A DNA stretch of 41,433 nucleotides, taken from NCBI GenBank assembly GCA_009937405.1, contig JAACCU010000207.1, positions 1-41,433 on the forward strand. Reading direction: 5' to 3'. Source of the stretch: Actinomycetota bacterium. GTDB lineage: Bacteria; Actinomycetota; Acidimicrobiia; Acidimicrobiales; Aldehydirespiratoraceae. This document shows, piece after piece, positions 1-10,224 of this stretch. Made by a program: the position numbers and the translations under genes. A model generated the notes under the pieces. It worked only from the letters and a program-made list of their open reading frames with translations. It ran no database searches and was not told where the DNA came from. Each line of letters opens with the position of its first letter. Position 1 is the first letter of the stretch.

Positions 1-2
1 AA

Positions 3-128
3 AAGGCACCAGCCAAAAAGGCCGCACCAAAGAAAGCCGCCAAAAAGGCACCAGCCAAAAAGGCCGCACCAAAGAAAGCCGCCAAGAAAGCACCAGCCAA
101 AAAGGCCGCACCAAAGAAGGCAGCCCGG
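3..128 (+). repeat. 42-nt (14-aa) tandem repeat encoding KAPAKKAAPKKAAK
   Basis: Near-perfect recurrence of 'aaggcaccagccaaaaaggccgcaccaaagaaagccgccaa'. Confidence 0.85.
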
Positions 129-140
129 AGGCGTCGCTAA
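3..140 (+). CDS. C-terminal tail of a histone H1-like / Lys-Ala-Pro-rich DNA-binding protein (5' partial)
   Basis: In-frame translation KAPAKKAAPKKAAK repeated about 3 times, then RRRR and a TAA stop; the frame is open from the window edge. Confidence 0.8.
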   Translation, partial: KAPAKKAAPKKAAKKAPAKKAAPKKAAKKAPAKKAAPKKAARRRR

Positions 141-239
141 TCCGACGCCTCGTTTGTAACGAACGATGACCGAACACCCCGACCATGCGTCGCGGTGTTC
201 GCCGTTTTCCGAGGGATAGACCCCCTAGCCTTCATCGCC

Positions 240-1940
240 ATGGCAGCGCAGTTCATCTTCACCATGCACAAGGTCGGCCGTTTCATCCCGCCCGACCGCG
301 ACGTACTCAAGGACATCACCCTCGCCTTCTACCCAGGGGCCAAAATCGGCGTGCTTGGCCCCAACGGCGCGGGCAAGTCAACATTGCTCAAGATCATGGC
401 GGGCATCGACCAGGAGTTCTCCGGCGAGGCCCGGCTCACTGATGGCTTCACCGTCGGCATGCTCGAACAGGAACCGCGCCTCGATCTCGAAAAGGACGTT
501 CTGGGCAACGTGATGGATGGCGCCGGCGAGGCCGCCGAATTGCTTGCCGAGTACGACAAGGTCATGGCGGGCTGGTCCGACCCGGATGCCGACTACGAGA
601 AACTTGGTGCCAAGCAGGCCAGCATCGAGTCAAAAATCGAGGCGCTCGATGCATGGGATCTTCAACGCAACGTCGAGATCGCCATGGACGCACTCCGCAC
701 GCCGCCTGGCAACACCCCCGTCGACAACCTCTCTGGTGGCGAAAGCCGCCGCGTAGCACTGGCCCGACTGCTGCTGTCGAAGCCCGACCTCTTGCTCCTC
801 GACGAGCCCACCAACCATCTCGATGCCGAGTCCGTTGCCTGGCTCGAGCGCACCCTGCAGGACTACGCCGGCACCGTCGTCGCGATCACCCACGATCGCT
901 ACTTCCTCGATAATGTCGCAGGCTGGATTCTCGAACTCGACCACGGTAGGGGCATGCCCTTCGAGGGCAATTACTCGGGCTTTCTCGAACAGAAGGAAGC
1001 CCGTTACGACCAGGAGCAAAAGGACGACGACAAGCGCGTGCGAACACTTCGGCGCGAGCTGGAGTGGGTTCGCATGGCGCCAAAGGCCCGCCAGGCTAAA
1101 GGCAAGGCTCGCCTCCAGCAGTACGACAAGCTGCTCGAAGAGCAGAAGAGCGCCGAGGGCCGCAATCAGGAACTGGAGATCCTGATCCCCTCAGACAAGC
1201 GTCTCGGCAATGTCGTCATCGAAGCCGAGCATCTCAGCAAGGGCTTTGGCGAGAAGCTCCTGATCGATGACCTGTCCTTTACCCTGCCGCCCGCCGGCAT
1301 TGTTGGCGTAATTGGAGCGAACGGCGCAGGCAAGTCGACGTTGTTCAAGATGATTATCGACGCGGCCGAAGGCACGAATAATGCTGAGGCTGGCCCTGAC
1401 TCTGGCGATCTTCGCATCGGTTCGACCGTCCAACTCGGCTACGTCGACCAGGACCGAACGCTCAACCCCGACAAGACCGTCTATGAAGAGATCACCGGCG
1501 GCGTCGACAACCTGACCGTCGGCGGCCGCGAGATCCATGGCCGCGCCTATGTGGCATCGTTCAACTTCCGCGGGTCCGATCAGCAGAAGAAGGTTGGGAA
1601 GCTCTCGGGTGGCGAACGCAACCGGGTGCACCTTGCCAAGGTCCTGAAAGAGGGCGCCAACGTCCTCCTCCTCGACGAGCCGACCAATGACCTCGATATC
1701 GATACCTTGCGTGCGCTCGAAGATGCAGTGGAGGCCTACGCCGGTTGCGCAGTGATCGTCAGCCATGATCGCTGGTTCCTTGACCGTGTGGCCACCCACA
1801 TCCTGGCCTTCGAAGGCGACTCACAGGTCCGCTGGTTCGAAGGAAACTTCACCGACTACGCCGACTATCGCAAGCGCGAACACGGCGTCGACGCCATGCG
1901 TCCCCATCGGATCAAGTACAAGCCGGTCTCTCGCGCCTAG
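240..1940 (+). CDS. ettA: ABC-F family ATPase, energy-dependent translational throttle protein EttA
   Basis: Two ABC domains (GPNGAGKST, LSGGESRRVALARLLL, LLLDEPTNHLD; GANGAGKST, LSGGERNRVHLAK). The N-terminal FIFTMHKVGR...PPDRDVLKDITLAFYPGAKIGVLG is typical of EttA. The ORF extends upstream to 195, but ATG 240 fits the family start. Confidence 0.93.
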   Translation: MAAQFIFTMHKVGRFIPPDRDVLKDITLAFYPGAKIGVLGPNGAGKSTLLKIMAGIDQEFSGEARLTDGFTVGMLEQEPRLDLEKDVLGNVMDGAGEAAELLAEYDKVMAGWSDPDADYEKLGAKQASIESKIEALDAWDLQRNVEIAMDALRTPPGNTPVDNLSGGESRRVALARLLLSKPDLLLLDEPTNHLDAESVAWLERTLQDYAGTVVAITHDRYFLDNVAGWILELDHGRGMPFEGNYSGFLEQKEARYDQEQKDDDKRVRTLRRELEWVRMAPKARQAKGKARLQQYDKLLEEQKSAEGRNQELEILIPSDKRLGNVVIEAEHLSKGFGEKLLIDDLSFTLPPAGIVGVIGANGAGKSTLFKMIIDAAEGTNNAEAGPDSGDLRIGSTVQLGYVDQDRTLNPDKTVYEEITGGVDNLTVGGREIHGRAYVASFNFRGSDQQKKVGKLSGGERNRVHLAKVLKEGANVLLLDEPTNDLDIDTLRALEDAVEAYAGCAVIVSHDRWFLDRVATHILAFEGDSQVRWFEGNFTDYADYRKREHGVDAMRPHRIKYKPVSRA

Positions 1941-2076
1941 TGACTCGTTGTCACAGAGCCGTGTTTCGATAACCGCGCACGCCCTGGCTCATCGGGTACC
2001 AGCCCGCCCGCGGCCGCAGACTCGGGTTCGGCTCTGGCGAGTCAGGTAGGTCGCTCATTGGGTTACGGTATCGGCC

Positions 2077-2835
2077 GTGCACTCCACCGATGACCACCGA
2101 CTCGCAGCAGATCTGGCCGAACAGGCCGGTGCTTTACTGCTCAAGCTTCGGGCCCGTCTCACTGCCGACGATGCTCCGCCGGCTGTGCTCAAAGCCGAAG
2201 GTGATCGGCAGGCCCACGAGCTACTAATGCAGGAACTGACCGAGGCCCGACCCGGCGATGCAATCCTCAGCGAGGAAGGCAAGGACGACAAGGCTCGTCT
2301 CGACGCCGAGCGAACATGGATCGTCGATCCGCTTGACGGCACCCGCGAGTACTCGGAGGTACCTCGCACTGACTGGGCCGGGCACGTGGCCTTGGTCAGC
2401 GACAACCGACCGATCGCAGGCGCTGTCGCCTTGCCAGCATTGGGACTTGTGCTCTCAACCGCTGACGTGCCGACCCTCGTTCCCGCCGGAGCGACTCCAG
2501 CGCGCATGATCGTGTCCCGAAGCCGTCCGCCAGCAGCGGCGACCCACGTTGCCAACGTCATCGGTGCTGATCTCGTCCAGATGGGTTCAGCGGGGGCAAA
2601 GGCCATGGCCGTCGTGCGCGGCGAGTGTGAAATCTACGTTCACAGCGGCGGCCAGTACGAGTGGGACTCGTGCGCACCGGTCGCCGTCGCAGCGGCCGCC
2701 GGTTGCCATGCGAGTCGTCTCGATGGTTCAGAGCTCCTCTACAACCAGGACGATGTCTACTTGCCCGATCTGATCGTGTGCCGGCCTGAACTGGCCGAGT
2801 CAGTGTTGGCCGCTCTCAACACCTTTGAGGGCTGA
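2077..2835 (+). CDS. cysQ: 3'(2'),5'-bisphosphate nucleotidase / inositol monophosphatase family (CysQ-like)
   Basis: ILSEEGKDD and WIVDPLDGTREYSE metal-binding motifs, C-terminal WDSCAPVAVAAAAG; GTG start. Confidence 0.85.
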   Translation: MHSTDDHRLAADLAEQAGALLLKLRARLTADDAPPAVLKAEGDRQAHELLMQELTEARPGDAILSEEGKDDKARLDAERTWIVDPLDGTREYSEVPRTDWAGHVALVSDNRPIAGAVALPALGLVLSTADVPTLVPAGATPARMIVSRSRPPAAATHVANVIGADLVQMGSAGAKAMAVVRGECEIYVHSGGQYEWDSCAPVAVAAAAGCHASRLDGSELLYNQDDVYLPDLIVCRPELAESVLAALNTFEG

Positions 2836-2838
2836 GCG

Positions 2839-3288
2839 TCAGAGGTTCAAGGAGTAGGAGTAGAAGTCGGCGTTGACAATCTCGTAGCCGAGCTTCTCGT
2901 AGAGATGTTGGCCTGCCTGGTTGGAATGTTGCGTCAACAGATCAACCCGCTTCGCTCCATCGGCGACGGCATGGTCTTGGGCTTGATTCATAAGTCGAGT
3001 TCCGAGTCCGGTCTTGCGCTCATCGGCCTCGACGTAAAGGTCATAGAGGATGTGGATCTTCACCGCTTCCACCGAACAGAACGATGAATAGCACTGGACG
3101 AAACCCTTCGCTACGTCGCCGTCCATGGCCACCCAGATGATCGATTCCTCGTTGGCGATTCGGTCCGAGATGTATTCGGTAGCCAGCGAGCGGTCGGGTG
3201 CGCACTCGTAAAACTGTCGGTAGAGGTCGAACAGTCGACCAACCTCACCAATATGGAAACCGTCAGCGCGCACGATCTCGAGGGTCAT
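2839..3288 (-). CDS. GNAT family N-acetyltransferase
   Basis: Acetyl-CoA loop-like LYVEADERKTGLGTRLMNQA and HLYEKLGYEI. Confidence 0.85.
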   Translation of the reverse strand: MTLEIVRADGFHIGEVGRLFDLYRQFYECAPDRSLATEYISDRIANEESIIWVAMDGDVAKGFVQCYSSFCSVEAVKIHILYDLYVEADERKTGLGTRLMNQAQDHAVADGAKRVDLLTQHSNQAGQHLYEKLGYEIVNADFYSYSLNL

Positions 3289-3348
3289 GGCGCCAGGCTA
3301 GTCGTCCCACTTGTTGGTCTCGCCCCTCCAACCAGCCAGACTGGCCGA

Positions 3349-4941
3349 GTGAACGGTTCCCCCACCGAGCATCCTGACGACTACGAACTCGGCGTCTTCA
3401 CCGACGACGGGCCGTGGATCGTCGTGCCTGACGAGCTCACTTGGTACGCCGGTGTGGCGGCTCTTCGAGCGGCAACCCGACGCCGACTCCCGGCCTTGAT
3501 AGCGCCGTCTCGGCGGTTTCCTGGACGACGCACACTGAAGGTGGTCCGCCACTTCGGCGTCGGCATCGTTGCCTGGTTCCTGACAGGTCGGCGCAAAGGA
3601 GGCAGCAAATCCACCGCTGACCTCAGCCGACGGATGCGCAAGGCCGCTGAGGTTCTTGGTCCGACCTATATCAAGCTCGGCCAGATCATCTCAAGCGGCG
3701 AAGGCATCTTTCCGCCCGAACTCGTGGCCGAGTTCATCAAGTGCCGCGACCAGGTACCGGCCGAGACCTTCGACAAGATCCGAGCCGTCGTTGAAGCCGA
3801 ACTCGGACGTCCCATGGAGCACATTTTCGCCACCTTTGAGCGAACTCCGATCGCGGCCGCATCAATCGCACAGGTCCACGCGGCCACACTTCTCGACGGC
3901 ACCGAGATTGTGGTGAAGGTGCAACGGCCGTCGGTCGACGAGCTCGTTCATCAAGACCTGGCGGTAATGGCATGGCTGGCACCGATGCTGGTGGGCCGCA
4001 TTCCCGTGGCGTCTCTCGCCAACCCGCCCGCCCTCGTCGAAGTCTTCGCTCACACCATCAGTGAAGAGCTTGACTTCCGTGTCGAAGCCGCCAACATGCT
4101 CGATGTTGCGAAGGTCTTCGCAAAACTTGGTCAACGACAGTTCGTGGTGCCCCGCCCGCACGCCAATTTGGTGACCCGACGGGTGTTGGTGATGGAGCGG
4201 CTCGACGGATTCCGATTCGATGATCTCCAGTCCTATGAAGAGCATGACGTCGATCCACGTGCCGTCGTGCGCTCGGGGATGATCGGTTTCATGGAAGGGG
4301 CCCTTATCCATGGCGTGTTCCATGGCGACTTGCATGGCGGAAACCTCTACGTCCGCCCCGACGGTCGCACCGCATTGCTCGACTTCGGAATCACCGGTCG
4401 AATGAGCGAGAAGCGCCGTCTGGCCTTCGTGAAGCTGCTTATCGCCGCCACCATGAACGATGCCCTCGGACAACTTGGAGCGCTACGCGACCTCGGCGCT
4501 CTGCCCGACGACACCGACCTTGCTCAGGTTGCCCACGATCTCGGCCTGATGGATGAGGTCATCGACCCGACCACGATGCAACCCGAAGAGCTGGTGGCCG
4601 AGCTTCAACGAGTGGTAAACGCACTGCTTGGATACGGGGCTCGCATGCCAAAGGAACTAATGCTCTTCGTGAAAAACATGGTGTTCCTCGACGGCGCTAT
4701 TGCTCGACTCGCCCCAGACCTTGACCTCATGGCCGAGATCGCCCACGTGGCCACCTACTTCGCCACCACCCCCGGCATGGAACTGGCCGCGCAGGTCGGC
4801 ATGGCCCCCGACGAGTACGAGTTTGATGCCGGTGGTGTCAGAGCTGCGTTTGGCGTCGACGGCTCGATCGAATCGCTGACCTACCGCGAGCTCCAGGAGC
4901 GGCGGGAGACAATCCGGAAACGCCTGCGCTCACGCGCCTGA
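3349..4941 (+). CDS. AarF/ABC1/UbiB family protein kinase-like protein
   Basis: [49 protein letters not shown] and [10 protein letters not shown] motifs. GTG start at 3349 avoids overlap with the GNAT gene. Confidence 0.9.
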   Translation: MNGSPTEHPDDYELGVFTDDGPWIVVPDELTWYAGVAALRAATRRRLPALIAPSRRFPGRRTLKVVRHFGVGIVAWFLTGRRKGGSKSTADLSRRMRKAAEVLGPTYIKLGQIISSGEGIFPPELVAEFIKCRDQVPAETFDKIRAVVEAELGRPMEHIFATFERTPIAAASIAQVHAATLLDGTEIVVKVQRPSVDELVHQDLAVMAWLAPMLVGRIPVASLANPPALVEVFAHTISEELDFRVEAANMLDVAKVFAKLGQRQFVVPRPHANLVTRRVLVMERLDGFRFDDLQSYEEHDVDPRAVVRSGMIGFMEGALIHGVFHGDLHGGNLYVRPDGRTALLDFGITGRMSEKRRLAFVKLLIAATMNDALGQLGALRDLGALPDDTDLAQVAHDLGLMDEVIDPTTMQPEELVAELQRVVNALLGYGARMPKELMLFVKNMVFLDGAIARLAPDLDLMAEIAHVATYFATTPGMELAAQVGMAPDEYEFDAGGVRAAFGVDGSIESLTYRELQERRETIRKRLRSRA

Positions 4942-4984
4942 TCCCTCCGCGCGGTCTTGCGATCGCTCGTCTATCGTCGCCAGA

Positions 4985-5650
4985 ATGCGTCTCGTTGTCG
5001 CCGAGTGCACCGTTGACTATGACGGGCGCCTCCAAGCTCATCTCCCCGCCGCCACCCGCCTCGTCATGGTGAAAGCCGATGGTTGCGTGGCCATTCACGC
5101 CGATGGCGGGGCTTACAAGCCGCTCAACTGGATGAACGCCCCCAACCGGCTCAATGAAGATCCTGAAGCCGGCATATGGACTGTCACGAGCCCCAAAGGC
5201 GAGGTCCTCATCATCACGTTCCACAACATCGTGAGCGATACCGCTCACGACATGGGATCCGACCCCGGCTTACAGAAGGACGGCGTCGAAGCACACCTCC
5301 AGAAGCTTCTGGCCGACGACCCGACCTATATCGCCGAAGGATTGAGGCTTGTCCGCCGGGAGTACCCGACCGACATCGGTCCCGTCGATCTCATGTGCCG
5401 AGACGAGGACGGCAAAGCCGTAGCAGTGGAGATCAAACGACGCGGCGAAATCGACGGTGTCGAGCAACTGACCCGCTATCTCGATTTCCTGAACCGCGAC
5501 CCCCTGTTGCGGCCAGTCCGAGGCATCTATGTTGCTCAGGAGATCAAGCCGCAGGCCAAGGTGCTCGCCACCGATCGCGGCATCGATTGGATTGAAGTCG
5601 ACTATGACGAACTGCGAGGCATCGAGTCACCCAACCTGAAGCTTTTCTGA
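4985..5650 (+). CDS. nucS: Endonuclease NucS (non-canonical mismatch repair)
   Basis: [33 protein letters not shown]...YKPLNWM, C-terminal nuclease domain [34 protein letters not shown]. Confidence 0.93.
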   Translation: MRLVVAECTVDYDGRLQAHLPAATRLVMVKADGCVAIHADGGAYKPLNWMNAPNRLNEDPEAGIWTVTSPKGEVLIITFHNIVSDTAHDMGSDPGLQKDGVEAHLQKLLADDPTYIAEGLRLVRREYPTDIGPVDLMCRDEDGKAVAVEIKRRGEIDGVEQLTRYLDFLNRDPLLRPVRGIYVAQEIKPQAKVLATDRGIDWIEVDYDELRGIESPNLKLF

Positions 5651-5667
5651 GCCGAGTCAACGCTAGT

Positions 5668-7350
5668 TTGGCATCCATGCGAAAGGCGCTCGTACTAGTC
5701 GCGGCGTTGATCGTGGTGTTTGCGGCGGGATGGATCATCGACGACAAGATTCTCGGTGGCGACATTTCGCGCAACGTCTCGATTGGCGGTGTTGAGGTTG
5801 GTCGATTCAGCGTCGACGAAGCCGGCCAGCGTCTCGACGAGGCCGGCTTCGACCAGCGAGAGCTACACCTCACATGGTCCGGGCTCTCGGTCACCCGAAC
5901 GGCCGAGGATTTCGGCGTTTCCGTCGACTACAGCGATGCCCTTGCTGATGCCGCAAATCGTGGGGGTTTCTTTAGACAGCCGTTTCGCTGGATCGGATCC
6001 CTTTTCTCATCCTCGTCATACGACGTCACCTATGATCTCGACGACACCGTGCTCGCATCCTTCTTCGGCATAGGCGACGACGCCGTCTTTCCCCTCGACT
6101 TCGGTCGACCCGCCATCGAGTTGGTCGATGGCGAATTCGTCGAGGTTGATGCCCGGTCGGTGGCGACCGTCGATGTAGCAGCGCTCAGAGGTGAGGTCCT
6201 CGCGGCCGCACGCGACGAAACCATCGGGGCTGAAATCGCTGTGCCGGTCGAGGGTGAGACGAGTATCGATCGCGGTGCAGACGAGATCATTGCTCAGGCC
6301 AGCGAGATGACGGCGGGCGGCATACAGGTCCGCTTGAAAGGCCAGTTCGAGATCATCAACATCCCTGAGGCTGCCGTTCGATCTTGGATCGTGTTTGGGG
6401 GCACCAGCACATCCCCGACAATTGAGCTGAATCCCAGTCTCGTGCAATCCACGATCGAGACGCTCTATCTCGGTATTGGAGAAAAGGGGGAGGACGCCAA
6501 ATTCCGCATCAGTATCACGGGCGACGTGCTCATTGTTGGTGGCGCGCTCGGAAGTGTCTGCTGTGATCCTGCCATCGTCGAAGCCATCCATGAGGCACTG
6601 CTCGACGGCGACAATCTCGTCGAGGTCTGGCCGATCGAGGACCCCGATGCTCACGGCATCGCCTGGGCTGAGTCACTCGGCGTAACCGAGCTCATTGGCG
6701 AGTTCACGACGTACTACAAGCCAGGCCAGACCCGAGTCACCAACATCCATCGCATCGTGGAGCTGACGCAGGGGGCGCTCATCCACCCTGAGGAGACCTT
6801 CTCCATCAATGAATACGTAGGCGTGCGCACGCGAGTCAACGGGTTCGTTGACGCTGGTGTGATCATGAACGGCACCTTCCAGACCTCGGTCGGTGGAGGT
6901 ATCAGTCAGTACGCCACCACACTCTTCAATGCAGCATTCTTCGCCGGACTCGACTTCGGCGAATACCAGAGCCACTCGATCTACATCAGTCGCTACCCGT
7001 ACGGGCGCGAGGCCACGGTGTCGCACCCGCACCCCGATCTACAGATCAAAACCACCACGCCCTACACGGTGCTGGTCTGGCCCACGGTCACCGCCGACTC
7101 GATCACAGTGTCGCTCTACTCGACGCCCTACGTGACCGGCGAACAGACCGGACAGACCGAGGCACGCGAGGCTGCGTCGTGCACACGGGTCGCGACCGAA
7201 CGCACCCGCACCTACGAAGACGGCCGGGTCGAAATCGACCATGTGACAGCCCGCTACCGCCCGGAGGGCGTGGCCTGCGACGGCACCTCGACAAGGCCCA
7301 CGACCTCCACATCGACAACAACAATCCCGACGTCAACCTCGTTACCGTAA
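5668..7350 (+). CDS. VanW family / peptidoglycan-binding-domain membrane-anchored protein
   Basis: N-terminal TM, PG-binding-like repeats, VanW block (FSINEYVGVRTRVNGFVDAGVIMNGTFQTSVGGGISQYATTLFNAAFFAGL...HSIYISRYPYGREATV), Thr/Ser-rich tail. Confidence 0.88.
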   Translation: MASMRKALVLVAALIVVFAAGWIIDDKILGGDISRNVSIGGVEVGRFSVDEAGQRLDEAGFDQRELHLTWSGLSVTRTAEDFGVSVDYSDALADAANRGGFFRQPFRWIGSLFSSSSYDVTYDLDDTVLASFFGIGDDAVFPLDFGRPAIELVDGEFVEVDARSVATVDVAALRGEVLAAARDETIGAEIAVPVEGETSIDRGADEIIAQASEMTAGGIQVRLKGQFEIINIPEAAVRSWIVFGGTSTSPTIELNPSLVQSTIETLYLGIGEKGEDAKFRISITGDVLIVGGALGSVCCDPAIVEAIHEALLDGDNLVEVWPIEDPDAHGIAWAESLGVTELIGEFTTYYKPGQTRVTNIHRIVELTQGALIHPEETFSINEYVGVRTRVNGFVDAGVIMNGTFQTSVGGGISQYATTLFNAAFFAGLDFGEYQSHSIYISRYPYGREATVSHPHPDLQIKTTTPYTVLVWPTVTADSITVSLYSTPYVTGEQTGQTEAREAASCTRVATERTRTYEDGRVEIDHVTARYRPEGVACDGTSTRPTTSTSTTTIPTSTSLP

Positions 7351-7387
7351 CGACCCTGTGCCTCACGCTGATCTAGAGAAGACTGAC

Positions 7388-8578
7388 GTGGATATTGCCA
7401 TCATCGGCGCCGGACCGGCCGGGACAGCCGCGGCCACTCTGCTGGCGCGGGCCGGCCGCGAAGTCGCAGTATTCGATCGAGCGAGCTTTCCTCGCGACAA
7501 GTGCTGCGGTGACGGCTTAACCGCGCTTGCGCTCCGAGAGCTCGAGACGCTGGGTCTCTCCCCGACCACCGTCGAAAGCTGGCAGCCCGTGGACGATGTC
7601 GTTATCCGGGGTCCGTCTGGACGCGAGATGCGGTACCCCCTGCCCGCGGGACCAGGCATCCATGCCGCTGTTGCGTGCCGAGAAGACCTCGACAACTCCC
7701 TTGTCGACCTTGCTCGTGCCGCCGGCGCCGACATTCGGGAGTCGACGCCCTTGCGCGACGCTACGGCATCCGCTGACGGCGTTGAACTCACCGTCGGCGA
7801 TGGCGAACACATTGTCGCCCGTCATGTGATCGCCGCCGACGGGATGTGGTCACCGACCCGCAAGGCACTGGGTCTCGCCATCGACGGCTATCGCGGTGAG
7901 TGGCATGCGTTTCGCCAGTACTACCGCAACGTCTCCCCCCGGGCATCAAGAGAACTCCTCATCTGGTTCGAGAAGGATCTCCTGCCTGGCTACGCCTGGT
8001 CGTTTCCTCTCGCCGACGGACGAGCGAACATTGGCTTCGGGATCCAGCGGGGCGGGGGCCGCGCCGTTGGCGCCATGAACGAACTGTGGCTCGATCTTCT
8101 CGAACGACCCCATATTCGCGACGTTCTCGGGCCCGAGGCGGAGCCTGAGGGTCGCCATTTGGCATGGCCTATTCCCGCTCGGGTGGGGCGGGTTCCGCTT
8201 GTTGGGCCATCGACCATGTTCGTGGGTGACGCAGCCGCAGTCACCGACCCGATGACCGGCGAGGGCATCGGTCAAGCGCTTCTTACCGGCCGACTGGCGG
8301 CTGAGGCAATCCTGCATACCATCAACCCAGAGGAGTCCTACGAGCGCGAAGTTCGTGGTGAACTGGTCGCTGACGATCGGATGGCCCGCGCCATGATTTC
8401 TCTCCTTGGCCGCCCAATGATCGCCCGCGGCGCGATCCAACTGACGGGGGCCACCGACTGGACACGGCGAAACTTCGCTCGTTGGATGTTCGAGGACTAT
8501 CCCCGAGCAATGATTGCCACCCCGCGCCGATGGCATCGCGGCATGTTCACCGGATCTGGGGCATTTGCTGCGGAGTAG
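7388..8578 (+). CDS. Geranylgeranyl reductase family FAD-dependent oxidoreductase
   Basis: VDIAIIGAGPAGTAAATLLARAGREVAVFDRASFPRDKCCGDGL and GDAAAVTDPMTGEGIGQAL. GTG 7388 has an upstream AGAGAAG; the ORF opens to 7358. Confidence 0.9.
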   Translation: MDIAIIGAGPAGTAAATLLARAGREVAVFDRASFPRDKCCGDGLTALALRELETLGLSPTTVESWQPVDDVVIRGPSGREMRYPLPAGPGIHAAVACREDLDNSLVDLARAAGADIRESTPLRDATASADGVELTVGDGEHIVARHVIAADGMWSPTRKALGLAIDGYRGEWHAFRQYYRNVSPRASRELLIWFEKDLLPGYAWSFPLADGRANIGFGIQRGGGRAVGAMNELWLDLLERPHIRDVLGPEAEPEGRHLAWPIPARVGRVPLVGPSTMFVGDAAAVTDPMTGEGIGQALLTGRLAAEAILHTINPEESYEREVRGELVADDRMARAMISLLGRPMIARGAIQLTGATDWTRRNFARWMFEDYPRAMIATPRRWHRGMFTGSGAFAAE

Positions 8579-8636
8579 GCCAGTGGGAGCCGACACGCAA
8601 CCGCTCAGCTGAGCGACATCCCTCTACGCTGATCCT

Positions 8637-9155
8637 GTGACAGACGCGATCGATCGCATCGATGACCGTATCGATGAGCTATGGGATGTCTTTCGAGGCA
8701 ATCCTGTGCTCGATCGACTCTTTTACACTGCATCAGAAGCCGCCGACTTCTCTGTGCTCTGGCACACGCTGGGTGTGATCAAAGCGATCCTCGATGACGA
8801 TCCCAAGACCGCTATTGCCATCAGCGCCGCCCTAGGTGTTGAGGCCGGGCTGATCAACGGCCCTGTCAAGTCGATGTTTAAACGCTCCCGACCGGTTCAG
8901 GAACACGAACGTCCGTACAAGCTTCGTCAGCCAAAGACGTCGAGCTTCCCAAGTGGCCATGCGTCAGCCGCCATGGTTGCTGCTGCGATGCTCAGCCGTG
9001 GGGGGAAGGCGCCGCTCTGGTACGCGCTTGGCGCGATCGTCGCTGCTAGCCGGATCCATGTGCGCATCCACCACGCCAGCGACGTCGCCGGCGGAATCGT
9101 CGCCGGCGTTGTCATGGGCCGAGTAGCCCACGCCTTGACCGACCGGCTGCTCTGA
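8637..9155 (+). CDS. PAP2 superfamily phosphatase
   Basis: KSMFKRSRP, SSFPSGHASAA and SRIHVRIHHASDVAGG phosphatase motifs; GTG start. Confidence 0.9.
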   Translation: MTDAIDRIDDRIDELWDVFRGNPVLDRLFYTASEAADFSVLWHTLGVIKAILDDDPKTAIAISAALGVEAGLINGPVKSMFKRSRPVQEHERPYKLRQPKTSSFPSGHASAAMVAAAMLSRGGKAPLWYALGAIVAASRIHVRIHHASDVAGGIVAGVVMGRVAHALTDRLL

Positions 9156-9187
9156 AAAACAGCGCAGAGGTGTGCCCCTGGTGTGAC

Positions 9188-9361
9188 TTAGTTGGCCGAA
9201 GCCGGCTCGGCGGGAACGAAGGTGAGGATCATCCGGAGGTCGAGCAGCATGTCAGAAACCTCGGCGCTGGCCACGAGCTTGCGCCGCTGCAGACTGCCAA
9301 GTTGGCGATCGATCAGCGAAAGCGCTTCGTCGAGCATGGCTCCATCGATGGTTTCGGTCAT
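9188..9361 (-). CDS. Small uncharacterised protein (57 aa)
   Basis: Hand translation MTETIDGAMLDEALSLIDRQLGSLQRRKLVASAEVSDMLLDLRMILTFVPAEPASAN*; it fills the gap between neighbours and falls below the 60-aa ORF-track cutoff. Confidence 0.6.
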   Translation of the reverse strand: MTETIDGAMLDEALSLIDRQLGSLQRRKLVASAEVSDMLLDLRMILTFVPAEPASAN

Positions 9362-9450
9362 GACGAAACCCTAGTCGCGCGTTGAACGCCATCCCGTGGT
9401 GGGACTGCATCAGATTCGCTGATTGAGCCTTACGGCATACCATCCCCAGT

Positions 9451-10224
9451 ATGAACATCAAGGACTCAGTAGTCGTGGTGACCGGCGCGGCAAGCGGAAT
9501 CGGACGGGCGATGGCTCGACGATTCGCCGCTGACGGCGCCGGCACCGTCGTTGTAGCCGACCTCGATGGCGATGGCGCTGCCGCGGTAGCCCGCGAAATC
9601 GGCGGTCGAGCTGAGACCCTCGATGTCACTGATGAGGATGCCCAGCTCGCCATGATCAATCGCACCGAAGCGGAGTGGGGCCCGATCGAGCTCTGGTGCG
9701 GCAATGCAGGCGTCGCCAGCAACGGTGGCCTCGAGCTCGACAATAAGGCGTGGGAGTTCAACTGGCAGGTAAACGTGATGGCCCACGTCATCACGGGTCG
9801 TCACATGATCCCTCGTTGGGTCGAACGAGGCTCTGGCCATTTCCTCATCACCGCCTCGGCCGCAGGGCTACTCACCAACCTCGGCACTGCGCCCTACGCC
9901 GTGACCAAGCACGGGGCAGTGGCGCTCGCCGAATGGATTGCGATCACCCACGGCGATGACGGTGTTCGAGTTTCTTGTCTGTGTCCCCAGGGGGTTCGAA
10001 CACCGATGACCGAAGCCGACGGCGAGATGGCCATCGAGGTCGTCAAAGCGATGGGCATGATCGAACCCGAGGAAGTCGCCGACTGTGTTGCCGCAGGGAT
10101 CGCCAACGACGATTTCCTGATCCTTCCCCACCCCGAAGTCTCCCGGTATGAGCAACGGCGTACCGGCGATCGCCAACGATGGCTGTCCGGCATGCGCAAG
10201 CTGCAGGCAACCCTGTCGCGATGA
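9451..10224 (+). CDS. SDR family oxidoreductase
   Basis: VVVTGAASGIGRAMARRFA, GNAGVASNGGL, YAVTKHGAVALAEW. Confidence 0.92.
   Translation: MNIKDSVVVVTGAASGIGRAMARRFAADGAGTVVVADLDGDGAAAVAREIGGRAETLDVTDEDAQLAMINRTEAEWGPIELWCGNAGVASNGGLELDNKAWEFNWQVNVMAHVITGRHMIPRWVERGSGHFLITASAAGLLTNLGTAPYAVTKHGAVALAEWIAITHGDDGVRVSCLCPQGVRTPMTEADGEMAIEVVKAMGMIEPEEVADCVAAGIANDDFLILPHPEVSRYEQRRTGDRQRWLSGMRKLQATLSR

Noticed and set aside
9960-10003. Inverted repeat GGTGTTCGA ... TCGAACACC inside the SDR gene
   Set aside because: Lies in well-conserved coding sequence, the spacing is unlike an SOS box, and it is likely chance.
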